This document shows positions 1 through 5,907 of a stretch of 18,546 nucleotides of DNA, in pieces; the first letter of the stretch is position 1, and each line of letters opens with the position of its first letter. Both the position numbers and the translations under genes were made by a program. This DNA comes from Candidatus Bathyarchaeota archaeon (GTDB lineage: Archaea; Thermoproteota; Bathyarchaeia; Bathyarchaeales; Bathyarchaeaceae), in assembly GCA_029881555.1 (NCBI GenBank), contig JAOUMI010000003.1:1-18546 (forward strand), given 5' to 3'. Under the pieces are notes generated by a model. It was not told where the DNA came from and made no database searches. It worked only from the letters and a program-made list of their open reading frames with translations.

Positions 1-1443
1 GTAGAATGTGAACGAGACGGAAGCCTTCTGACAAACTCTCTAAAAGATTTCCTCGGCGAAAACGTCGCTCTTTGTAAAACTTGTAGCAACCTAAACCGTA
101 TAGCGGCAAACCCCTTTTACCAAGTAGGCACCCGAATCGTGCGTGTCAACAAAGGTTTTATGAGAAAAATGTTCTTCGAACAAAACTACGGCGAAGCTTG
201 GCTAAAAGGATTCGCCCTCATGATGAAGGGAATTCGAAAATACGGCATACACATCCCATTCACCCCAGCGGGTCCATTCAACATCGTTTGGAACTTCACC
301 TACTCCTGCAACCTCAAATGTAAACATTGCTATGAAGACGCTGGACCCCATCGACCAGAACTAACAACAGATCAGGCCTACACCGCAATAGACAAATTAT
401 CAAAGTTTGCAAACGTTGGCCTTCCGGCTCTATCTTTCTCCGGAGGAGAACCTCTTATGAGAAAGGACTTCTTCGAGGTTATAGCGTACGCTAAAAGGAA
501 AATACCCTATGTAAGCGTGGCTACGAATGGGACCTTGCTGACAAAAGAGAATGTAAAAAAACTCAAGGATGTGGGCGTGGACTACGTTGAAATAAGCCTA
601 GACGGAGCAAGCAATGATGTACATGAAAGTTTTAGAGGGGTTCCCGGTTGCTTCGAAAAAACGATGGAAGGAATACGCAACTGCCGAGATGAGAAGCTTG
701 ATACGTGTTTAGCAGCGACAGCCCATAGGGAAAACCTAGACGAGATACCGAAAATAATGGAACTAGCAAACAAAATAGGAGCAAGATTCATGCACTTCAA
801 CTACGTCCCCACCGGAAGAGCAAAGGAACACATAGAACTTGACCCAAGCCCACGAGAAAGATTCTTCCTCCTAGAAACAATGGGAAAGAAAATCGTCTCT
901 TCATACATAAAAGCAAAGGAAGAGGAGCAGAAAACAGGGAAAACAAAGATAAAGGTGGACAGATTTTTCAGCACTTGCCCACAGTTCGCAAGCGTAGTGA
1001 AGAAGCTTTCAAGAGAAAGAGGACACGATTTCACCGTATCTGCTCACTATGCCGCCAAGAAAGGTGTTGAAAACGTTGCAAACTTTTTAGGAGGATGCGG
1101 AGCTGGAAGACTCTACGTAGGTTTAGAACCAAACGGAGACATAAAACCATGCGTTTTCTTCCCAACCAATGAAAACACAGTGCTTGGAAACATTCTGACG
1201 GACGACTTCGAGCACATTTGGGATAACAGCGAAATGCTGTGGGAACTGAGAACAAGGGAAAAGCTGGAAAACTATGAAATAAACGGCAAGACAAATGGGT
1301 GCGGAGACTGCAAAGACAAATACATATGTGGAGGCTGCAGAGCCAGATCCTACAGCTACTTCAACGGAAATTTAAACGAGCCAGACATCGGTTGCATTGA
1401 AAACGAGGAAATCTGGAGAAACGTTACGAAGCAACTCATCTAG
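1..1443 (+). CDS. Radical SAM/SPASM domain protein, 5' end outside the window
   Basis: This is a radical SAM enzyme. The CxxxCxxC motif (CNLKCKHC, first Cys codon at 307) binds the SAM-cleaving 4Fe-4S cluster, and SFSGGEPLMR is the SAM-binding GGEP motif. The C-terminus has a SPASM-type cysteine set, with Cys codons at 1096, 1150, 1300, 1309, 1327, 1336 and 1393, which normally holds auxiliary Fe-S clusters. Such proteins modify peptides or process heme and cofactor precursors; the substrate cannot be read here. The first possible start in the window is GTG at 139 (434 aa), but the same frame is open without a stop back to base 1. That upstream part carries a CxxC (codons at 73 and 82) and another Cys at 7, so I treat the gene as 5'-partial with a small N-terminal metal-binding region. 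It converges on ndk, 42 bp away. The radical SAM/SPASM call is firm; the upstream extension is probable. Confidence 0.88.
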   Translation, partial: VECERDGSLLTNSLKDFLGENVALCKTCSNLNRIAANPFYQVGTRIVRVNKGFMRKMFFEQNYGEAWLKGFALMMKGIRKYGIHIPFTPAGPFNIVWNFTYSCNLKCKHCYEDAGPHRPELTTDQAYTAIDKLSKFANVGLPALSFSGGEPLMRKDFFEVIAYAKRKIPYVSVATNGTLLTKENVKKLKDVGVDYVEISLDGASNDVHESFRGVPGCFEKTMEGIRNCRDEKLDTCLAATAHRENLDEIPKIMELANKIGARFMHFNYVPTGRAKEHIELDPSPRERFFLLETMGKKIVSSYIKAKEEEQKTGKTKIKVDRFFSTCPQFASVVKKLSRERGHDFTVSAHYAAKKGVENVANFLGGCGAGRLYVGLEPNGDIKPCVFFPTNENTVLGNILTDDFEHIWDNSEMLWELRTREKLENYEINGKTNGCGDCKDKYICGGCRARSYSYFNGNLNEPDIGCIENEEIWRNVTKQLI

Positions 1444-1485
1444 CTCTTCTTCTGCAAAGGCTTCGCAAGTAGTGGGTGACGAACG

Positions 1486-1938
1486 TTAAAGCAGGTACTG
1501 AGCTTCGGTGGGCTTTCGATAATTGAGGATTTCATTATGTTTGAAAAGGATTTCAATTTCTTTTCTGGCGTTTTCGAGACTGTCCGACGCGTGAACGATG
1601 TTTTTTTGAACGTTGAGCGCGAAGTCTCCGCGGATGGTTCCAGGCTGCGCTTCTAGAGGATTCGTCTTTCCAATCATGTTGCGGATGATGGAAATGGCAT
1701 TAGGTCCCTCGACGACCATGGCGAGAACAGGTCCGGAGGTGACACGCTCAATTAAGGGCTCGTAGAAAGTTTTGCCCTTATGTACTTCGTAGATCTTCTC
1801 GGCTTGCTTTCGGGTTGGTTGGAGAAGTTTCATGGCGGCTATGGTAAGTCCCCTCCTCTCGATTCTACTAATAATTTCACCCATCAACCCTCTCAAAACG
1901 GCTTCGGGCTTTAGGAAAACGAGTGTGCGTTCAGTCAA
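1486..1938 (-). CDS. ndk: Nucleoside diphosphate kinase
   Basis: This enzyme transfers the gamma-phosphate of ATP to nucleoside diphosphates through a phosphohistidine. The sequence has the N-terminal TLVFLKPEAV strand, the RGDFA segment and the active-site motif NIVHASDS (catalytic His about residue 116). I choose TTG at 1938 (150 aa, the usual family length) rather than the ATG at 1977. The family's conserved sequence begins right after the TTG, an AAGGAGGAG ribosome-binding site lies about 12 nt upstream, and the TTG overlaps the rpl24e stop as TTGA. The extra 13 residues from the ATG would lie inside rpl24e. The gene is the last of a tightly coupled rpl7ae-rps28e-rpl24e-ndk operon. That order is classic in archaea, where aIF5B often follows; here it does not. 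Confidence 0.95.
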   Translation of the reverse strand: MTERTLVFLKPEAVLRGLMGEIISRIERRGLTIAAMKLLQPTRKQAEKIYEVHKGKTFYEPLIERVTSGPVLAMVVEGPNAISIIRNMIGKTNPLEAQPGTIRGDFALNVQKNIVHASDSLENARKEIEILFKHNEILNYRKPTEAQYLL

Positions 1939-2132
1939 GCTTTCCCCTTCTCCTCCTTTCCGTAATACCTTGTCCACGGAAATTTGCGCGCGTCCCTCTT
2001 CAGTTTGATAGAACTCTTCTTACACTTGCCGGAGCAAAACCACAGAACGGACCCGTCGTTTCTGACGTACATGATACCGGTGCCTGGCGGAAATTCGTTT
2101 CCGCAGAATGAACAGTGTCGAAGTCTTGGCAC
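1935..2132 (-). CDS. rpl24e: Ribosomal protein L24e
   Basis: This is a 65-aa zinc-binding protein of the large ribosomal subunit. The four zinc ligands are C7, C10, C33 and C37, in CSFC and WFCSGKC contexts, and the length is typical of archaeal L24e. The start is GTG at 2132, with a GGAGGT ribosome-binding site about 8 nt upstream in the 19-bp gap after rps28e. The TGA stop overlaps the TTG start of ndk, suggesting translational coupling. Confidence 0.95.
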   Translation of the reverse strand: MPRLRHCSFCGNEFPPGTGIMYVRNDGSVLWFCSGKCKKSSIKLKRDARKFPWTRYYGKEEKGKA

Positions 2133-2151
2133 CGGCGAAAACCTCCGTGGT

Positions 2152-2373
2152 TCACCTGATTTTCTTGGCTTCGCGTTCTGTTTCTCTCAGCATCAGTGCG
2201 TCGTTGGTCCGCACTGGGCCCTTCACGTTTCTGGTGATGATGCGTCCTCTGTCTCTTCCCTCAAGCACTCGAACCCTAACCTGTGTGATCTCGCCAGTGA
2301 TTCCTGTTCGGCCGATCACTTGGATGACCTCGGCATGCGTTAGCTCTTTCTCTGCTTCTTCCTTTCGGCTCAT
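2152..2373 (-). CDS. rps28e: Ribosomal protein S28e
   Basis: This 73-aa small-subunit protein has an OB-type beta-barrel. It ends [12 protein letters not shown], matching the conserved S28e C-terminus ([10 protein letters not shown]), and has the conserved [15 protein letters not shown] core. Its ATG overlaps the TGA of rpl7ae by 4 nt (ATGA), so the two are very probably coupled in translation. It is the second gene of the rpl7ae-rps28e-rpl24e-ndk operon. Confidence 0.95.
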   Translation of the reverse strand: MSRKEEAEKELTHAEVIQVIGRTGITGEITQVRVRVLEGRDRGRIITRNVKGPVRTNDALMLRETEREAKKIR

Positions 2374-2756
2374 TCGCTGTGGCCTCTCTTCTTCAGCTCT
2401 TCAACTCGACTGGAAATTTCTTTTACTAGTGCTGAGGCTTCGCCAGCTTGGGTTATGCATGCTGCGGCTGCTGGGACATCTATTCCTGCGGAGGTTCCCA
2501 GTTTTTCTTTTTTTGGGACGAATACGTAGGGGATTTTGCGTTCTTGACAGAGGAGTGGGAGGTGAGCTACGACTTCTGGTGGGTCCACGTCTTCGGCTAT
2601 GATTACGAGTTTTGCTTGTGTTCTTTCTATGGCTTTTGTTGTTTCGTTTGTGCCTTTGCGGACGTTGCCTGTTTGGGTGGCTATTTGTAGGGCTTCATAG
2701 GCCGCATCTGCGACTTCTTTTGGGATTTCGAATTTTACGTAGAATGGTTTGGACAT
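2370..2756 (-). CDS. rpl7ae: Ribosomal protein L7Ae, kink-turn RNA-binding protein
   Basis: This 128-aa protein binds kink-turn RNAs in 23S rRNA, box C/D and H/ACA guide RNAs and archaeal RNase P. Visible signatures are the [13 protein letters not shown] loop that contacts the kink-turn, the [20 protein letters not shown] core and the VPKKEKLG segment. The ATG at 2756 is preceded by GAGGCGC as a modest ribosome-binding site. It is the first gene of the operon, 107 bp after the rpoH stop. It overlaps rps28e by 4 nt. Confidence 0.95.
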   Translation of the reverse strand: MSKPFYVKFEIPKEVADAAYEALQIATQTGNVRKGTNETTKAIERTQAKLVIIAEDVDPPEVVAHLPLLCQERKIPYVFVPKKEKLGTSAGIDVPAAAACITQAGEASALVKEISSRVEELKKRGHSE

Positions 2757-2800
2757 GCGCCTCTTCCCTTTTTTTTGTGCTGAGTTTTATCAATGTAACA

Positions 2801-2820
2801 CTCTTAAGAATGTTTCGACT
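2801..2820 (-). promoter_or_regulatory. Possible promoter of the rpl7ae operon
   Basis: In the 107-bp gap between rpoH and rpl7ae the minus strand reads CGAAACA followed by TTCTTAAGAG, which fits a BRE/TATA pair about 48 nt before the rpl7ae ATG. The TATA match is imperfect and readthrough from rpoH is equally possible, so the call is weak. Confidence 0.3.
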
Positions 2821-2863
2821 TTTGGAGCACTAACGAAATAGCCGTGATCACTTCTCCTGCTTG

Positions 2864-3409
2864 TCAGCCAGGAATGACATATCTATAAGAAACGCATTTT
2901 CCTGCCGTCACGCTGTCTCTGGTGATCTTTAGAACGTCTCCGGGTTTAGCCCCGATTGCAATTGCCGCGGTATCTGAGGCTCTGATTTGAGGCAACTGGT
3001 ACGGTTTCACTCGGTATTTCTCCAATAGCTCCTTTGTCTCTTCAGCCGAGAGGATTTCATGTATTGGCACCAATCCATGCTTGAAGATGTTGAAGGGGGG
3101 AAACCTTTTGGGTATTAGTTCTATCCCGTATTTTTTTGCTTTCTTTTTGGCCGCGAAAGTGTATTTAGTATTGGCAACAATTATTCCCTTCTCAGCTCCA
3201 GCTGCTTTCATGGCTTTTTCCATTTTTTCAGTGTAAGCCACTCCCACTACTCGAGCTAGTATACACCAAATAAGCACGTTCTTTTTTTCTTTAGGAGCTT
3301 TAACTAGGAGGCTGATAATTTCTTTTTGCTCCTCGCGTTTTTTCAGCTTGTAGCCTCTAAGCTTCAAAAGATTTTGAGCCTTCCTCTCCTCTATCGTTTC
3401 AGTTTTCAA
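2864..3409 (-). CDS. rpoH: RNA polymerase subunit H (Rpb5 homologue) with N-terminal extra domain
   Basis: Residues about 107-181 are a clear archaeal RpoH/Rpb5 C-terminal domain: HGLVPIHEILSAEE, LLEKYRVKPYQLPQIRASD, GAKPGDVLKITR and TAGKCVSYRYV. Most archaeal RpoH proteins are only about 75-85 aa; this one is 181 aa. Residues about 1-105 form an extra domain ending with LIWCILARVVGV, an EKGIIVAN strand, a TFAAKKKAKK helix and YGIELI. This resembles a restriction-endonuclease-like (Mrr-type) fold without the E-x-K active site. Eukaryotic Rpb5 also has an N-terminal domain of nuclease-like fold (the jaw), so an Rpb5-like arrangement is possible. The start is TTG at 3409, with GAGG about 8 nt upstream. 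It overlaps the stop of the 49-aa ORF as TTGA. The RpoH identity is firm; the fold of the extension is inferred. Confidence 0.9.
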   Translation of the reverse strand: MKTETIEERKAQNLLKLRGYKLKKREEQKEIISLLVKAPKEKKNVLIWCILARVVGVAYTEKMEKAMKAAGAEKGIIVANTKYTFAAKKKAKKYGIELIPKRFPPFNIFKHGLVPIHEILSAEETKELLEKYRVKPYQLPQIRASDTAAIAIGAKPGDVLKITRDSVTAGKCVSYRYVIPG

Positions 3410-3555
3410 AACGAAACCTCATCACAAAAATTCCTACCTTTGTCTAAACCGCTTAAGGGAGCCTTACATTTCGTGCAGGCTAGAGTTCTGAATCCGTAAT
3501 CATGGGAGATGGAGGTGTTCACACACCTAGGAAACCTGTGCACTCCAACCGTCAT
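3406..3555 (-). CDS. Candidate small cysteine protein in the rpoH leader
   Basis: This 49-aa ORF (MTVGVHRFPRCVNT... to ...NFCDEVSF) has four cysteines: C11, C27, C30 and C44, with a CTKC knuckle. That could be a zinc site, although the spacing is irregular. The ATG at 3555 follows a GGAGAAGAAGAAG purine tract that can serve as ribosome-binding site. The ORF starts about 45 nt after the predicted transcription start, and its TGA overlaps the rpoH TTG as TTGA, the same junction seen at rpl24e/ndk. I do not recognise the family. A 6-bp stem with a GTGA (GNRA-type) loop at 3513-3528 lies inside it, so the segment could instead act as a structured RNA leader. The reading frame is plausible but not proven. 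Confidence 0.4.
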   Translation of the reverse strand: MTVGVHRFPRCVNTSISHDYGFRTLACTKCKAPLSGLDKGRNFCDEVSF

Positions 3556-3624
3556 CTTCTTCTTCTCCAGCGTTCCATGTGCCGGTATGTCTCAACTCAA
3601 ACTTTCGCCTTTTATCAGTGACGA

Positions 3625-3664
3625 CGCAATATAAGCATTACTAATTTTCATTGCAATCGAAAAC
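3625..3664 (-). promoter_or_regulatory. Promoter of the rpoH transcript
   Basis: On the minus strand the TATA box CTTATATT lies at 3628-3635, predicting a transcript start near 3600. The preceding 30 bp (TTTTCGATT, then AAAATTAGTAAT) are shared with the promoter at 5334-5373: about 31 of 39 positions match, counting the TATA box. Conservation beyond TATA and BRE suggests either a shared activator site or common descent by duplication. Confidence 0.6.
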
Positions 3665-3955
3665 AACGCTTATATTACAAATTATAGTAACTGATACTCA
3701 ATGTCGTAAAGAAACTCACACAGTATTATGTGGTAAAGATGCATCTTAGGACCTCTATTTTCAGCGGAATGTTGCCTCCGGCTTTGGTAAGAAAGCGGCG
3801 AGAAAGCGAGATTTTAATAAGCGCAGAAAAACCGTTACGTAACTGTTACTGCCTTTATTCGAGAATTGCCAAAGAAGAATGTTCAAGAGGTCGTTAAAGA
3901 ATTTGGGGAAAAATCCTAAAGGCATCTATGTCTAACCATTTATTGATGTGAAAAT
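3665..3955 (+). promoter_or_regulatory. Divergent intergenic region with candidate promoter and palindrome
   Basis: This 291-bp gap separates the divergent rpoH and GIY-YIG genes. A TATA-like ATTTTAATAA lies at 3811-3820. The perfect 10-bp palindrome GTTACGTAAC lies at 3834-3843, where the transcript would start, so it could be an operator. That would leave a leader of about 115 nt. Within it, the frame at 3821-3919 reads like protein (KKNVQEVVKEFGEKS) but has no start better than an internal TTG, and may be a gene remnant. Confidence 0.35.
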
Positions 3956-4708
3956 ATGTCGATCTCAGGGAAAATGTACGTTTGGGGACAGAAGGCGAAA
4001 CATGTTCCAGAAGGGCCTGGAGTTTACGCTCTCTATAATGAAGATAAGGTTCTGATCTACATCGGAAAAAGTACCAATCTTCGAGAAAAAATCACCCATT
4101 ACTTACAAACAAACTTTTCCAACGACCCTCGCAAACGTGAAACCAGATATTACAAGAGGGAGTTTACTCCGAGGCAAGAAGACAGAATGAAAGAGCTTCT
4201 GGACGACTATAGCCAAAGACATGGTAAGCTTCCAAAGTGTAATCTTCCTCCCGAACCCCCTAAGAAGGAAGTTGCCCGTGAAATGAGATTCTACTTCTAC
4301 GAGGATATCGGCAAACCACTCTACGAAGTAGCTTTCAACCCACAGGATTTGAGGGAGAAAATAAGGAAAGTTCCAGTTGCTTCACTCGAGTTCCATCAAA
4401 GAAGAGGAGACTTTTCCAAGTGGATCCTCGATATTTTCAAAGACATACAACTCGCAGAAGCTATCCAGAAAATTGACAAGATCGGGGAAGATCTCAGGAG
4501 AGAGCTCTTGAATTCATTGAACAGTTCAGAAAAAGCAGCATGCCCTAGATGCGGAATTGAAACAAAACCGGTCAAGACTTGGAAAATGGCCGGAAGACCG
4601 AGTAAGACTGGTGAAAGACTACAGCTGACCATAGGCCACTACAAATGCCCAAAATGCAATAAAACATTCCGACAAGTGATCGCAAAAGAGAAAATAAAAG
4701 CTTCCTGA
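3956..4708 (+). CDS. GIY-YIG domain protein fused to a C-terminal zinc ribbon
   Basis: Residues about 18-50 are a GIY-YIG nuclease core: PGVYALY, then VLIYIGKSTNLREKI with the conserved Arg after YIGKS. Residues about 110-175 (FYFYEDIGKPLYEVA, then SLEFHQRRGDFSKWI and DIQLAEAIQKI) resemble the DUF5752 family, in which a His-bearing segment is followed by a W..... D..LA pattern. Residues about 196-242 are a zinc ribbon (C196, C199, C231, C234) with a KMAGRPSKTGE loop. The link between the first two parts is basic and Arg/Lys-rich. A nucleic-acid-binding nuclease is the natural reading, but the full GIY-YIG catalytic set (the late Glu) was not pinned down. The ATG at 3956 is the first in frame. 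The gene ends 10 bp from the convergent basic protein gene. The GIY-YIG and zinc parts are firm; the middle domain is tentative. Confidence 0.8.
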   Translation: MSISGKMYVWGQKAKHVPEGPGVYALYNEDKVLIYIGKSTNLREKITHYLQTNFSNDPRKRETRYYKREFTPRQEDRMKELLDDYSQRHGKLPKCNLPPEPPKKEVAREMRFYFYEDIGKPLYEVAFNPQDLREKIRKVPVASLEFHQRRGDFSKWILDIFKDIQLAEAIQKIDKIGEDLRRELLNSLNSSEKAACPRCGIETKPVKTWKMAGRPSKTGERLQLTIGHYKCPKCNKTFRQVIAKEKIKAS

Positions 4709-4718
4709 ACCTTTTATT

Positions 4719-5069
4719 TCAGTGTCTTTTTCTGTGCCTTGCGTTCCTCGTGTCTTTCGCTCGTCTCTTTCTCCAATCCCTCTTTCTCTGAGTTTCTATC
4801 CTTTGTCTAGTATAATATTTGGAACTATACTTTCTATATTGACTTAATCTTTCGTAGAAGATTGAGTAACTTATTTCCTTTTGGGACAAGGACAACATGA
4901 CTTCGTTCAGTTTTGGTTTAACCTCTTGTGAGGCAGTTTTGTCCCACGTCTCAGAGTAGGCGAGATAGGCAGCGTGGAATCTGAAGTCGGACGGCCTGTC
5001 AATCATTAATTTTGTTACTTCTTCTTCGTTTGACTGTGGTTTCGGCTCTTCTGTCATCTCAGTTTTCAA
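4719..5069 (-). CDS. Hypothetical basic protein with an rpoH-like start
   Basis: This 116-aa protein matches no family I recognise. Residues 1-20 are acidic, the middle is mostly helical with several aromatic residues, and residues about 85-116 are extremely basic (QRKRDWRKRRAKD, ARHRKRH), typical of a nucleic-acid-binding tail. The start is TTG at 5069; an ATG four codons later is an alternative. Its first residues, MKTEMTEEPKPQSN, match those of RpoH (MKTETIEERKAQN), and the promoter and the end of the leader match too. The rest of the protein is unrelated to RpoH. It is convergent with the GIY-YIG gene, and a 53-aa ORF precedes it in the same transcript. Confidence 0.65.
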   Translation of the reverse strand: MKTEMTEEPKPQSNEEEVTKLMIDRPSDFRFHAAYLAYSETWDKTASQEVKPKLNEVMLSLSQKEISYSIFYERLSQYRKYSSKYYTRQRIETQRKRDWRKRRAKDTRNARHRKRH

Positions 5070-5083
5070 GATGAAAACTCATC

Positions 5084-5245
5084 CTACCAATTCTTATCAT
5101 TCTCGTCTACACCATAGTCAGCTTTTGAGCAGGTTTCCAACAGCAACTCGAGTACGTGCGCTTCAACTCGATACATAACCGACGTCACGAGTTCATGAAA
5201 CCCTCTTAAATATCCTTCGGGAGGCAGAACGGATACAAGTCTCAT
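5084..5245 (-). CDS. Candidate small ORF upstream of the basic protein gene
   Basis: This 53-aa ORF (MRLVSVLPPEGYLRGFHELV... to ...YGVDENDKNW) has protein-like composition with a hydrophobic, Glu-rich helix in its middle. The ATG at 5245 has only a weak ribosome-binding site. It ends TAG 14 nt before the TTG of the next gene, and starts about 65 nt after the predicted transcript start. It occupies the same place as the 49-aa ORF before rpoH. Near the end the two leaders align in the same frame with a 3-nt length difference (GVDEN against GLDKG), which hints at shared coding ancestry. The function is unknown and the coding status uncertain. Confidence 0.35.
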   Translation of the reverse strand: MRLVSVLPPEGYLRGFHELVTSVMYRVEAHVLELLLETCSKADYGVDENDKNW

Positions 5246-5333
5246 CAGCTTTCATCGATCTTATTTGGGTCGATACGTTGCTCTGCACCTCTTGCAGATG
5301 ACGACAAAGATTTTTGCATCAGACGCTGATGCC

Positions 5334-5373
5334 CCAAATATAGGAATTATTAATTTTTATTTAAATCGAAAAA
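5334..5373 (-). promoter_or_regulatory. Promoter of the basic protein transcript, copy of the rpoH promoter
   Basis: The minus-strand TATA box CCTATATT lies at 5337-5344, preceded by TTTTCGATT and AAAATTAATAAT, the same elements in the same spacing as at 3625-3664. The predicted start near 5312 leaves a leader of roughly 240 nt before the 116-aa gene. The rest of the 5070-5449 gap holds the 53-aa ORF and the plus-strand promoter at 5409. Confidence 0.55.
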
Positions 5374-5408
5374 ACTAAATCAGACAACAAACTCATGAAA
5401 AAAGAGAC

Positions 5409-5416
5409 TTTATATT
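5409..5416 (+). promoter_or_regulatory. TATA box of the DUF2153-like gene
   Basis: TTTATATT, preceded by a purine-rich AAAAAAGAGAC stretch suitable as BRE, lies about 38 nt before the ATG at 5450. This predicts a very short leader. It is divergent from the minus-strand promoter at 5334-5373. Confidence 0.6.
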
Positions 5417-5449
5417 GAGAGAAGCCTTTTTGGGGACATAACTGAGAAA

Positions 5450-5815
5450 ATGAGAGGGGTGATGTCTTTGAGTGAAAGGTGGATTCAAGGTTTCGAGAAG
5501 ATTCTGGATCAGATAAAGCGTTTAGAGAAGGCTAAGGAGAGGGACCGCTTGGAGTTGGTAAGATCCATACGTTTCATGTTGATCGCTTTACATAGAAGCT
5601 TGCTGGGTTGGATGCAATGGGCGGATAACCCCGACGTCATGACCAAATTCACACAAGAGGATCTGGAGAAGATGAACAAAAAACTGTCCGAGTTTACCCG
5701 TTCCTTCATAGAGTATGACTTAGAGGCAACTAAGTTAGGAGCCCAAAGAGGATTGAAAGCTAGAAAGAAAGCCAAGAAGAAAAAAGAGGAAAGAGCTGAG
5801 ATATTCTACGTTTAA
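5450..5815 (+). CDS. Conserved archaeal protein, DUF2153-like
   Basis: This all-helical protein of 121 aa resembles the archaeal DUF2153 family by its ALHRSLLGWMQWADNPD segment and the following FIEYDLEATKLG helix; this is recall of the family style, not a search. The function of the family is unknown. The N-terminal helix (LSERWIQGFEKILDQIKRLE) is amphipathic, and residues about 103-115 form a lysine-rich stretch (KARKKAKKKKEE). The start is either ATG at 5450 or ATG at 5462; the latter has GAGGGG just before it and would give 117 aa. It has its own promoter and no obvious partner. It may pack as a helical bundle on nucleic acid or protein, but no active site is visible. Confidence 0.7.
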   Translation: MRGVMSLSERWIQGFEKILDQIKRLEKAKERDRLELVRSIRFMLIALHRSLLGWMQWADNPDVMTKFTQEDLEKMNKKLSEFTRSFIEYDLEATKLGAQRGLKARKKAKKKKEERAEIFYV

Positions 5816-5884
5816 CTACAAGGTGAAGGTCTGCGGGCAGTTGAGCAAGAAAGAGAAGTTTAAGAAGGCGCAAGCAGAAAGTTG

Positions 5885-5904
5885 TTAACTGAGAGAATAG
5901 TTAA
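5885..5904. promoter_or_regulatory. Inverted repeat before the AbrB-type gene
   Basis: TTAACT and AGTTAA are separated by 8 bp and end 3 bp before the ATG at 5908. AbrB/MazE-type proteins often bind such AT-rich repeats over their own promoters, so this may be an autoregulatory operator. The short, AT-rich arms make chance a real alternative. Confidence 0.3.
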
Positions 5905-5907
5905 AAG

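Noticed and set aside
2108..2602. 164-aa plus-strand frame opposite the ribosomal protein genes
   Set aside because: It is antisense to rpl7ae and rps28e, which are certain, and its Leu/Ser/Arg-rich composition is that of a reverse-strand shadow.
3380..3430. Box C/D guide RNA at the rpoH start (GTGATGA ... CTGA)
   Set aside because: The boxes are 16 nt apart rather than the roughly 12 usual in archaea, and no convincing C' and D boxes follow; the second copy at 5050-5090 fails the same test.
3739..3897. 52-aa ORF from ATG 3739
   Set aside because: It runs through the TATA-like box and palindrome, has no ribosome-binding site and reads as random composition.
5822..5887. 21-aa GTG ORF after the DUF2153-like gene
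   Set aside because: Short, lysine-rich and without an independent ribosome-binding site; probably chance.
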